Assembly: GCF_900243745.1 (NCBI RefSeq)
Contig: NZ_LT984798.1
Span: 2,626,001-2,690,000, forward strand
Length of the DNA: 64,000 nt
Source of the DNA: Desulfovibrio sp. G11
GTDB lineage: Bacteria > Desulfobacterota > Desulfovibrionia > Desulfovibrionales > Desulfovibrionaceae
Reading direction: 5' to 3'
Part shown: piece by piece, positions 54,518 through 62,646 of the stretch
How positions within the stretch are numbered: position 1 is the stretch's first letter
How the letters are laid out: each line of letters opens with the position of its first letter
Made by a program: the position numbers and the translations under genes
The notes under the pieces: generated by a model
The model's input: only the letters and a program-made list of their open reading frames with translations
What the model was told of the DNA's origin: nothing
Database searches by the model: none

Positions 54518-55867
54518 CTAATGGAAAGGCCAGATCAGGGGGATAAGCAGCCAGCACATGATAAGGGTAATGAGCTGCAAGGGCCAGCCGGCCTTGACGT
54601 AATCAAGGAACGTGTACCTGCCGGGGCCAAGTACGATGGTGTTGGGCGGCGTGGCAATAGGCGTAAGAAAGCAGGCCGAGGCTGACATGGCTATACCCAT
54701 GATGATGGGCAGGGGAGAAATACCGCTGCCCAGAGCAATGGGCAAGGCCAGAGGAGCCATAAGGGCTGCCGTGGCGGTATTGGACATGAAGTTGGTAATG
54801 ATCGCCGTGAGCGCACAGCAGACGAGCATGAGCAGCCAGGGATCGCTGACAGTGCTGACCACCGCGTTGGCTACAATAGCCGCCGCGCCGGACTTGTCCA
54901 TTGCTGCCGACATGGACAGCATGCCCGCAAACAGAAAAATGGTTGTCCAGTCAACGCTGCGGAATGCTTCACGCATGGTCATACAGCCGGTAATGACCAT
55001 CATGCAGGCGCCAAACATGGCCGCCGTCGTCAGGGGAACAAGTTCACTGGCCATCATGAAGACTACGAAGGCAAAGACGGCCATGGCATGCCACATTTTA
55101 TTTTCGCGGCGCGGCTGGGCTTCTTCCGACAGAACAGCATCGTCGATCTGTCGTCCTTCGGGCAAAAAGCGGTGTCCTATCAGTCCGTAGTAAAGAAGGC
55201 CCGCGACCAGAAGCGGAATGCCGATCAGGCCGAATTCGAAAAAGCCGAAAGGGGTCTGCCCGGTCTGGGAGAGCATGGAGTTGATAATGCCGTTGGGCGG
55301 GGTGCCCACCAAGGTTACCGTGCCGCCAAGCGATGCCGCAAAGGCTACGGGCATAAGCACTTTGCCGGGAGCCAGCTTGGCTTTCATGCACATGCCGAGA
55401 ATCATCGGCACGGCAACCACTGTGGTTCCCGTATTGGAAAGCACAGAGGAAAGCAGTCCCACTGCGGCCATGGCATAAACAAGAAGCTTGATGGGGTTGC
55501 CTTTGGAAAGCCTGACAGCCAGAGCACCAACCTTGTCTGCAAAGCCGGTAATGAATGTGGCCTCACCCACGATAAACATGGCCATGAACAGTACCACTGT
55601 GGGATCGCCAAAGTAACTGAAGGCGACTTTTGAAGATATGACGTTTGTCAATGACAGGGCCACCGGCACAAGCAGTGCCGTTATGGGCAGCGGTACAACT
55701 TCAGTAAAAAACATGATTGCCGCAATAACAAGAATGCCCAGGGTGATGTACGCTTTTGTCGGATCTTCAGGCAGCTTTATACCCAGTTGATTTGCGGCGA
55801 ACACATCCTGGGCAGCAATAATTGCAAGCATTGCCACAACCATTGCAAGAAAAAAAGATCGCTTCAT
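54518..55867 (-). CDS. DASS (SLC13) family anion / C4-dicarboxylate transporter
   Basis: A 449-residue membrane protein with about 11-12 helices. The two SNT sodium-site motifs are visible as LSNTGTTVVAVP (about residue 143) and MSNTATAALMAP (about 360), plus GGTVTLVGTPPNGI and ITPIATPPNTIVLGPG-like pairing at the ends of both halves. The family imports di- and tricarboxylates with sodium, or exchanges them. First gene of the cluster with fumarase and fumarate reductase, so fumarate/malate/succinate is the likely cargo. GGAGG precedes the ATG. Confidence 0.9.
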   Translation of the reverse strand: MKRSFFLAMVVAMLAIIAAQDVFAANQLGIKLPEDPTKAYITLGILVIAAIMFFTEVVPLPITALLVPVALSLTNVISSKVAFSYFGDPTVVLFMAMFIVGEATFITGFADKVGALAVRLSKGNPIKLLVYAMAAVGLLSSVLSNTGTTVVAVPMILGMCMKAKLAPGKVLMPVAFAASLGGTVTLVGTPPNGIINSMLSQTGQTPFGFFEFGLIGIPLLVAGLLYYGLIGHRFLPEGRQIDDAVLSEEAQPRRENKMWHAMAVFAFVVFMMASELVPLTTAAMFGACMMVITGCMTMREAFRSVDWTTIFLFAGMLSMSAAMDKSGAAAIVANAVVSTVSDPWLLMLVCCALTAIITNFMSNTATAALMAPLALPIALGSGISPLPIIMGIAMSASACFLTPIATPPNTIVLGPGRYTFLDYVKAGWPLQLITLIMCWLLIPLIWPFH

Positions 55868-56839
55868 CCGTCAACCTCCAAGCAAGATAGAGTTGATGGT
55901 GTCTCTTTCATGCCATAAAGACAAATTATTAAGCATTAGAGACGTTTATGTATAGCGCTATAAATTTAATCAATATACTTACACGATTATTTATTCATTA
56001 CAATAGATTTTTATTGAATGAGTGATCAATGATACATATTTTCAAGAAAAACAGTAAAGAAGGAAAAAAATAACTATAATGTATTGAATGTAAAAAAAAT
56101 CACAATATAGTGTGATTGAATAGAGTTGTTGGTTAATCATTATTAATAAACTATCTATTTAAGAATATGCACATGTATTGTTCTTGTGTTATTTTCCATT
56201 GATGTTTTGTTATTTGCAGTGCTTTTGTATGGGTTTTGGAATCTGGCAATGCGGGGCCGTCAGGAGAATATTTTTGTCTGATAGTTATATATTCAAATGT
56301 TATATGTTTTATATTATGATACCACCCAGGCGGGTTGCCTGACCATAAGAAAGCCCGTTGGCAACGGAGAAACACCTTGCCGATAACGGCGGACAGGCTA
56401 AATGCAGGCGTGTTTTTTCGCTCTTCCGGCAGGGGGCTTCAATGTGGTGTGTTTTGATGCTTTTGGGGTACAAAGGGGCGGCAATCTGTCTGAACTCCAG
56501 GCAGGCCGGGGATAATACGCGCAAGATGGAAAAGCATGTTTCGTTTCGTGAAGCTTTTCCCGTTGTCTGGTGCGTCAACCCGCTGTTTTTGCTGTTTCAA
56601 TGTGCCGTTTTCAGACTATGGCAGTTGTAAACACCCATTCTGGTAATTTCCGGCAAGATGTCTGGAGCCGTGATTCTGCCAAAGGGCTTGCATAAAAAAA
56701 ATTTGGCAAGTAGGGATTGAATCTGCCGCATTTACCCGGGTATATGTGTGCGCTGCGGGGGGCGGGGTTGTCGCCCGTGCGTTCACTGGTGGGCGGTTCT
56801 GCCGTTCACGCTGAACATAAAAAATTTGGAGGATTTGTA
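55868..56839. promoter_or_regulatory. Divergent AT-rich control region (C4 cluster and TRAP operon)
   Basis: About 970 bases without a supported gene; 55868-56330 is strikingly AT-rich. It holds the 12-bp palindrome TATAGCGCTATA (55951-55962) and the inverted repeat AATCACA-N6-TGTGATT (56098-56117). The latter is the inside-out form of a CRP site, so not CRP itself. A weak promoter for the TRAP operon is TTGCAT (56688-56693), 17 bases, TAGGGA (56711-56716). Confidence 0.4.
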
Positions 56840-57844
56840 ATGAAACGTCTTGTTGCGCTTTTTGTCGCCGTGGGTCTGATCTGTGGGCTTGCTCTCAGCA
56901 CGGCTCCCACTGCGGGGGCGGCTACTGTCATCAAAATGGCCGGTATGAAGCCGGAAGGCGAACCGGAAACCATAGGCATGCACCTGTTTGGCAAGTATCT
57001 GAAAGAACTTTCCAACGGCAAATATGAAGTGCAGGTTTTCCCCAACAGCCAGCTTGGCAAGGAAGACGCCTACATTGCCGCGACCCGCAAGGGCATTATT
57101 CAGATGTGCGCCACCGGCACCCAGACCTCGGCTCTGCATCCGGCCATGGCCATGCTTGAAACCCCCATGCTGTTCGACAATCTTGACCATGCCCGCCGCG
57201 CCATGGAAGGCAAGACGTTTGATCTGATCAATGAGGGTTTTACCGAAAAGTCCGGCCTGCGTACCCTTAACGCCTTTCCTTTGGGCTTCCGCCACTTCTA
57301 TTCCAAAAAGCCCATCAAGGACGTGAAGGATCTTGAAGGCATGCGCATGCGTGTACCCAATATTCCCCTGTACACCAACTTTGCCAAGGAATGCGGCATC
57401 AGCGGGCAGCCCATGCCCTTCGCCGAAGTCCCCGGCGCCCTTGACCAGGGTGTGATTGACGGCGGCGACAGCCCCCTTGCGGACATCGTCAGCCTCAAGA
57501 TGTACGAAATCACTCCCGAGATCAGCCTTTCCGGCCATATCCTGGTCATCCATTCCCTCTACATCAACGACAAATTCTTCAAGTCCCTGCCTGAACAGGA
57601 CCAGAAGTGGATTGAAGAGGCCGCCAAGCGTTCCGCCGATGACGTGTGGGCTATGGTTGCGGACGGCGATGAAAAGGCCAAGGCCACCATTCTTGCCAAC
57701 AAGGGCAATATTCATGAGCCGAGCAAGGAACTTCATGAGCATCTGGTGAATGCCGGCAAGCGCAGCTGGAAGCTTTTTTACGACACTGTACCCAATGCCC
57801 AGGCTATTCTTGATAGCGCCGACAGCTATCGTGAATCCAAATAA
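56840..57844 (+). CDS. dctP: TRAP transporter periplasmic binding protein DctP
   Basis: A 334-residue extracytoplasmic receptor. Signal peptide residues 1-27 end near AGA-ATVIKM. DctP-family features are FPNSQLGKEDAYIAATRKGIIQM (about 70-92) and FRHFYSKKPIKDVKDLEGMRMRVP, with the substrate-carboxylate arginine expected in the latter, then GALDQGVIDGGDSPLADI. It binds an organic acid, likely a C4-dicarboxylate or related keto/hydroxy acid. ATG 56840 has GGAGG upstream; the earlier open frame is not used. First gene of dctPQM. Confidence 0.94.
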   Translation: MKRLVALFVAVGLICGLALSTAPTAGAATVIKMAGMKPEGEPETIGMHLFGKYLKELSNGKYEVQVFPNSQLGKEDAYIAATRKGIIQMCATGTQTSALHPAMAMLETPMLFDNLDHARRAMEGKTFDLINEGFTEKSGLRTLNAFPLGFRHFYSKKPIKDVKDLEGMRMRVPNIPLYTNFAKECGISGQPMPFAEVPGALDQGVIDGGDSPLADIVSLKMYEITPEISLSGHILVIHSLYINDKFFKSLPEQDQKWIEEAAKRSADDVWAMVADGDEKAKATILANKGNIHEPSKELHEHLVNAGKRSWKLFYDTVPNAQAILDSADSYRESK

Positions 57845-57855
57845 GACACAGTATG

Positions 57856-57899
57856 TTGCTACAAAGGGCCGGAAAGCATTTTCCGGTCCTTTGTAGCAA
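57856..57899 (+). other. Long hairpin between dctP and dctQ
   Basis: Two 20-base arms (57856-57875 and 57880-57899) pair with one G-U, loop of four, 11 bases after the dctP stop. No T-run follows. It probably protects the dctP message so that binding protein exceeds membrane subunits. Confidence 0.65.
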
Positions 57900-57961
57900 G
57901 CAAGCCAGACAGGCCGTGCCGCATGACAGGCGGCTGCGTGCCGTTTTCGCAGAGGTTGCAG

Positions 57962-58522
57962 ATGCAAAACGAAAATTCAAAAGAATATCCCCCGGACCAC
58001 GCTCCCGGAGTATACACCCTACATGAACCGGACCTGAATCCGCCCAAAGAGACAAAAGCTCAGCTGCTTTTTGAAATTTTTTGTGCAGCGATTTTTTTGG
58101 GTATGATCGGCCTGGTTTTTTATAACGCTTTTCTGCGTTACGTTTTTTCGTCCAGCTATCCTCCCAGTGAGGAATGGGCGCGCTTTCTTTTCATTTACAT
58201 CACGTTTTTCGGCGCCATCGAAGCTTTTTACCGCAACAAACACATTGCTGTGGACATGTTTGTGGTGCTGCTCAAGGGCGCATCGCGCAAGTATGTTGAT
58301 ATTACAGCATCACTTTGCAGCATTTTTGCCCTGGGGCTGCTGCTGTACGGCGGCATCGTCAACGTGTTGCAGACCATGGATACCTATTCCGTGGCCACGG
58401 ATGTCAATATGGCCTTTATCAACGGCACCTTGCCCATCATGGCCTTTTGCGCCCTGATCTTCCAGTTGCGCTCCCTGGCGGTGCTCATACGCCGTCCGGC
58501 AGATACCTTCCATAAGGGATAG
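57962..58522 (+). CDS. dctQ: TRAP transporter small membrane subunit DctQ
   Basis: A 186-residue protein with four predicted membrane helices and the family motif NAFLRYVFSSSYPPSEEWARFLFIYITFFGA (about residues 48-78), where the S/W-E-E-W-A-R block is typical. It forms the membrane complex with DctM. A polar 35-residue N-terminus precedes helix 1. ATG 57962 has GAGG 9 bases upstream; an in-frame start 39 bases earlier is less likely. Confidence 0.92.
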   Translation: MQNENSKEYPPDHAPGVYTLHEPDLNPPKETKAQLLFEIFCAAIFLGMIGLVFYNAFLRYVFSSSYPPSEEWARFLFIYITFFGAIEAFYRNKHIAVDMFVVLLKGASRKYVDITASLCSIFALGLLLYGGIVNVLQTMDTYSVATDVNMAFINGTLPIMAFCALIFQLRSLAVLIRRPADTFHKG

Positions 58523-58531
58523 GAGAGAAAA

Positions 58532-59821
58532 ATGGAGCTGTTTATTTTTCTGGGAACTCTCTTTTTCTTTCTTGCTCTTGGCATTCCTATCGCTCTGGTT
58601 CTGGTGCTCTGCGCCATAGTGCTCATGTGGCACTCCGGCATGTGGGACGCCATGATCATCCCAGGCAGCATGCTGGACGGGGCCAACAACTATCCCCTCA
58701 TGGCCATTCCCTTTTTTGTGTTCGCCGGCGAAATCATGTCCGCAGGCGGCCTTTCAAAAAGGGTGGTGCAACTGGCCCAGCTCATGATCGGCCGGGTTCG
58801 CGGCGGGCTTGGCTATGCGGCCATTATCGCGAGTATTCTTTTTGCAGGTCTTATGGGCAGCTCTGTTGGCGAAGCCGCGGCTTTGGGCGGGCTGCTGCTG
58901 CCCATGATGAAACAGGTGGGTTACCATCCGGGCCGCGCCGGGGCTGTTATTGCCTCGGGCGCCATTCTTGGTCCCATCATTCCGCCGAGCACCAACTTCA
59001 TTCTGCTTGGCGCCACCATCAGCGGCCTTTCCATTACCAAGCTGTTCATGATCGGCCTTGTGCCCGGCATCATGATCGGTCTGGCACTCATGGTCGTGTG
59101 GTTCTTTGTGGTACGCATCGACGGCTACAACGAAACCATTACCTTTACCAGGGCCGAAGCCATAAAGATTCTTTTTGATGCAACCCCGGCCTTCATGATG
59201 CCGGTGCTGCTGCTGGGCGGTATCCGTTTCGGGATATTCACCCCCACTGAGGGCGGCGCCTTTGCGGCCATCTACGCCATCGCGGTGTGCATGCTCTATT
59301 ACCGCGAGCTTTCATTTCGTGATCTTTTGCGTGTGAGCGCCCGCGCCGCGCACACGACTTCTGTGGTCATGCTGGTTGTTGCCGCAGCCACTGCGGTGGG
59401 CTGGTTTATCACCATTGCGCAGATACCCAATCAGATGACAGCGTTGTTTACGCCCCTGATTGACAATCCCATTATGCTGCTGCTGGCGATCAACCTTTTC
59501 CTCTTCCTTATCGGCATGGTCATGGACCTGACGCCCAATATCCTGATCTTTGCGCCGGTGTTTTACCCGTTGATCCAGCAGGCGGGCATTGACCCGTATT
59601 ACTTCGGGCTGCTTTTTGTGCTCAACCTCGGTATCGGCGTCATTACTCCGCCGGTGGGCACTGTGCTTTACGTTGTTTGCGGCATCGGCAATATCAAAAT
59701 CACGCAACTGGTTGTCAAACTGGTTCCCTTCATTTTGATAGAAGCTGTTATGCTGCTCCTGCTGCTTTTCTTCCCCTCCCTGTCGCTTACGCCCCTCAAC
59801 TGGCTTATGGGCGGCAACTAG
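58532..59821 (+). CDS. dctM: TRAP transporter large permease DctM
   Basis: A 429-residue, roughly 12-helix sodium-coupled permease. Features: GIPIALVLVLCAIV, MLDGANNYPLMAIPFFVFAGEIMSAGG (about 50-76), GSSVGEAAALGGLLLPMM, PPSTNFILLG and the C-terminal GVITPPVGTVLYVVCGI. It moves the acid captured by DctP across the inner membrane. Nine bases after dctQ with GGAGAG. Its TAG stop starts repeat copy F. Confidence 0.95.
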   Translation: MELFIFLGTLFFFLALGIPIALVLVLCAIVLMWHSGMWDAMIIPGSMLDGANNYPLMAIPFFVFAGEIMSAGGLSKRVVQLAQLMIGRVRGGLGYAAIIASILFAGLMGSSVGEAAALGGLLLPMMKQVGYHPGRAGAVIASGAILGPIIPPSTNFILLGATISGLSITKLFMIGLVPGIMIGLALMVVWFFVVRIDGYNETITFTRAEAIKILFDATPAFMMPVLLLGGIRFGIFTPTEGGAFAAIYAIAVCMLYYRELSFRDLLRVSARAAHTTSVVMLVVAAATAVGWFITIAQIPNQMTALFTPLIDNPIMLLLAINLFLFLIGMVMDLTPNILIFAPVFYPLIQQAGIDPYYFGLLFVLNLGIGVITPPVGTVLYVVCGIGNIKITQLVVKLVPFILIEAVMLLLLLFFPSLSLTPLNWLMGGN

Positions 59822-59840
59822 GGCATTTCGGACTGAAAAG
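59818..59840 (+). repeat. Stop-codon repeat, copy F (dctM end)
   Basis: CTAGGGCATTTCGGACTGAA starts one base before the dctM TAG. It matches the left end of copy A at most positions. No clear inverted far end is seen; the terminator follows 16 bases later. Confidence 0.5.
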
Positions 59841-59855
59841 TTCTGGTCACTACAG

Positions 59856-59883
59856 AAAAGCCGCTCCTTAAGGAGCGGCTTTT
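59856..59883 (+). terminator. Terminator of the TRAP operon
   Basis: A 28-base perfect palindrome (AAAAGCCGCTCCTT and complement) ending in TTTTTC on the plus strand. The A-run on the other side makes it bidirectional, also serving the convergent HAD gene. Confidence 0.93.
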
Positions 59884-60009
59884 TCATGGCGCGTCCAATC
59901 CCGGCCATGGCCGGAAAAGCGTTTTACAGCCGAAAGCAGAGTAAAAATTGCTGCCGCTTATGGGGAAAAGACCGGGTGAGACCGACAGGGCAAAAGAAGG
60001 TGGCGACAG

Positions 60010-60789
60010 TCAGCGCCAGAAAGACTCCGCGTACCCCAGGTCTTCCACCACCAGGGTGGGCTGAATGATTTCTTTTTCAAGGTCAGCCTGCACAGCCTCG
60101 CCGCTCAGCACCAGAATGAAGTCAATACCGGCATTTTCGGCCAGTTTTTTATCTGTGCTGAGGCGGTCGCCCACCATGACCATTTCATCTTTCGTGTAAT
60201 GCCCCAGAAGCGGAGCCAGCACAGTGGGGTCCGGCTTGCCGAAAATGTGCTGCGGGCTGCGCCCGGTGGCGGTCTGGTACAGGCTGATGAAACTGCCCAC
60301 ATCAGGCAGAGGGCCTTCGGGGGAGGGGCATACAAGGTCGGGATGCGTTGCCAGAAAGAGTACCCTGTCATCCTGAAGCAAGAGGGCCGACCGGGCCAGT
60401 TTTTCGTAGGTCAGTTCGGTATCGTAGGCCAGGATGACCGCCTGCGCGCCATCTTCCGTCAGTTGCAGTTCGGGCATACGGCTTTGCAGGTCGCGTTGAA
60501 AATCGCTGTTTCCCACAGGGTAGGCCCGGTGGATACCGTTGACCCGCAGAAAATCTACCAGCGGACTTACCGGCGAGAGCATGCGTTCAATACTGGCGGG
60601 TATGCCCATGCCCTGGAGTTTTTCCACATAGCTTGCCGGAGACTTGGACGTATTATTGCTGAGAAAATAAAAATCCAGGCTATGCCAGTGCCGCTGTATA
60701 AAATTTACGGCCCCCTCAATGGGGATATGCCCAAGGTATACGGTTCCGTCCATATCCAGAATCACACAGCGTTTCTTTGACCAGTTCAT
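60010..60789 (-). CDS. HAD-IIA family phosphatase (NagD-like)
   Basis: A 259-residue haloacid-dehalogenase-type phosphatase. Motif I is ILDMDGTVYLG (about residues 9-19), motif II FLSNNTSKSP, motif III/IV GKPDPTVLAPLL and MVGDRLSTDKKLAENAGID (about 200-220). NagD-group enzymes hydrolyse sugar phosphates, glycerol phosphate, phosphoglycolate or nucleotides. The divergent glpABC operon makes glycerol-3-phosphate an attractive but unproven substrate. ATG 60789 has AAGGAA five bases upstream; the frame is open upstream but not family-like. Confidence 0.9.
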   Translation of the reverse strand: MNWSKKRCVILDMDGTVYLGHIPIEGAVNFIQRHWHSLDFYFLSNNTSKSPASYVEKLQGMGIPASIERMLSPVSPLVDFLRVNGIHRAYPVGNSDFQRDLQSRMPELQLTEDGAQAVILAYDTELTYEKLARSALLLQDDRVLFLATHPDLVCPSPEGPLPDVGSFISLYQTATGRSPQHIFGKPDPTVLAPLLGHYTKDEMVMVGDRLSTDKKLAENAGIDFILVLSGEAVQADLEKEIIQPTLVVEDLGYAESFWR

Positions 60790-61038
60790 GACATTCCTTT
60801 TTTGTGTATCGCGTGTCACGTTTTTCATTCCGTTCTTTCTTGAAAAAATGAAGAGCAGGCAGGATAGATTCAACTTTTTAATAAGATTCGCAAGCTTGAC
60901 GCAAGACAGCAAAAAGCTCAACATGACAGGCAGAAAGAACAGATGTCATCCTGCCCTGCAAGGCCGGCCCGAACAGGAGCGGCCCGCCTATCCTATCCGG
61001 ACATGGTTGCATAAGCTACATATATATCAGGAGACTGC

Positions 61039-62646
61039 ATGCTGGAAACAACCGTTGTAGTCATTGGAGGCGGCGCGACCGGTATTGGTGCGCTGCGAGA
61101 CCTGTGCATGCGGGGAATTCCCGCCATTCTGCTTGAGCAGGGGGGCATCGCCCACGGCACCAGCTCACGCTTTCATGGTCTGCTGCACAGCGGAGCGCGC
61201 TATGTCGTCAATGACAATGAATCCGCCCGGGAATGTATTGAGGAAAATATGATCGTGCGTCGTATCGGCAGACAATGCGTTGAGGAAACCGAAGGGTTCT
61301 TCGCGCTTACGCCGCAGGACGACCCCGCATATGTTGAAAAATTTGTGGCTGGCTGTCGCGAGGCAGGCATTGACGCGCAAGAAATTGAAGTTGCCGAGGC
61401 CTTGCGGCTGGAGCCGAATCTTTCGCCTGAGGTCCGCCGGGTTTTTCGTGTGCCCGATTCCTGTGTAGACGGTTTTCGCCTGGTGCTGCATAACGCCATG
61501 TCGGCCCGGCGCCATGGCGGGCGCATGCTCACCTATCATGAGGCCACCGCCATAACGCTGCGCAATGGCCGTGTATGCGGTGTCACAGCCGTTGATCGCC
61601 ATACCGGGGCAACAGTTGAAATCGCCTGTCAGTGCGTCATCAATGCGGCCGGCTCGTGGGCCGGGCGCATCGCGGGCATGGCGGGCCTTGATGTGGCGCT
61701 TTCGCCCGACAGGGGAACGCTGGTGGTTTTCAACCACCGTTTTACCTCCAGAGTCATCAACCGTCTGCATCCCAGTGGCGACGGGGATATTTTTGTGCCG
61801 CATGGTTCCATCACCATTCTCGGCACCACATCCGCGTCCACCGACAGACCGGACGACACCACGCCTACAACTGAAGAGGTGCTGCGTCTGCTTGATATCG
61901 GCGAACCGCTTTTTCCCCAGGTGCGCCAGTACCGCATTCTGCGTGCCTTTGCCGGCACACGCCCGTTGTATACCCCGGGCGGAGCGGCAGGGCGCAAGGC
62001 CAGCCGTAATTTTCATATTGTGGATCATGCGGATGAGGGCCTTGAGGGCATGGTCAGTATTTTCGGTGGCAAACTTACCACCTACCGTCTTATGGCTGAG
62101 CGGGTTGTTGACAGGGTTTGCGCCAAGCTGGGGCATAGTGCTGTCTGCCGCACGGCTACAGAAGCCCTTGTGCCGGACGCGGACGAAGCTACGCTCAAAC
62201 GGGCGGCCCGCTTTTTTCCCATGCAGGGCCTGAATCTCATGGCCGACCGGCTTGGTGATGACCTTCCGTCAGTGCTGGAACTGGCCGAACAGCAGGCGGG
62301 CAATCCGCTGATCTGCGAATGCGAAATGGTGAGCCTGGCTGAAATTGAATATGTGGCGCGCCAGCCTGCCACATTTTCTCTTACTGACATACGCTTGCGT
62401 ACGCGCCTTGGCATGGGAACCTGCCAGGGAGCGTTTTGTTCCCTGCGCACGGTCGGTGCGCTTGCCGAGCACGGCGTGCAGCTTGAGCTGACGCCCACGG
62501 ACAATGTCCGGCGTTTTCTTCAGGAGCGGTGGGGCGGGCTGCGCTTTGCCCTATGGGGCATGCAGGCCCGTGAAATGGAACTGAGCCGTGCCATTTACGC
62601 TACTACCCTCAACCTGGATGGAGCCGCTCATGAGCAGGATCGTTGA
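61039..62646 (+). CDS. glpA: Anaerobic glycerol-3-phosphate dehydrogenase subunit A
   Basis: A 535-residue FAD flavoprotein oxidising sn-glycerol-3-phosphate to dihydroxyacetone phosphate. The FAD site is VVVIGGGATGIGALRDL (about residues 4-20), followed by HGTSSRFHGLLHSGARYVV. A C-terminal BFD-like [2Fe-2S] domain has CECEMVS (about 420) and GTCQGAFC (about 458). AGGAG lies before the ATG. It overlaps glpB by 17 bases. A TTGACG box near 60896 could be part of its promoter. Confidence 0.94.
   Translation: MLETTVVVIGGGATGIGALRDLCMRGIPAILLEQGGIAHGTSSRFHGLLHSGARYVVNDNESARECIEENMIVRRIGRQCVEETEGFFALTPQDDPAYVEKFVAGCREAGIDAQEIEVAEALRLEPNLSPEVRRVFRVPDSCVDGFRLVLHNAMSARRHGGRMLTYHEATAITLRNGRVCGVTAVDRHTGATVEIACQCVINAAGSWAGRIAGMAGLDVALSPDRGTLVVFNHRFTSRVINRLHPSGDGDIFVPHGSITILGTTSASTDRPDDTTPTTEEVLRLLDIGEPLFPQVRQYRILRAFAGTRPLYTPGGAAGRKASRNFHIVDHADEGLEGMVSIFGGKLTTYRLMAERVVDRVCAKLGHSAVCRTATEALVPDADEATLKRAARFFPMQGLNLMADRLGDDLPSVLELAEQQAGNPLICECEMVSLAEIEYVARQPATFSLTDIRLRTRLGMGTCQGAFCSLRTVGALAEHGVQLELTPTDNVRRFLQERWGGLRFALWGMQAREMELSRAIYATTLNLDGAAHEQDR

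Noticed and set aside
56098..56117. CRP binding site
   Set aside because: A CRP site is TGTGA-N6-TCACA. Here the half-sites are in the reverse order, TCACA-N6-TGTGA, so it is only recorded as an inverted repeat.
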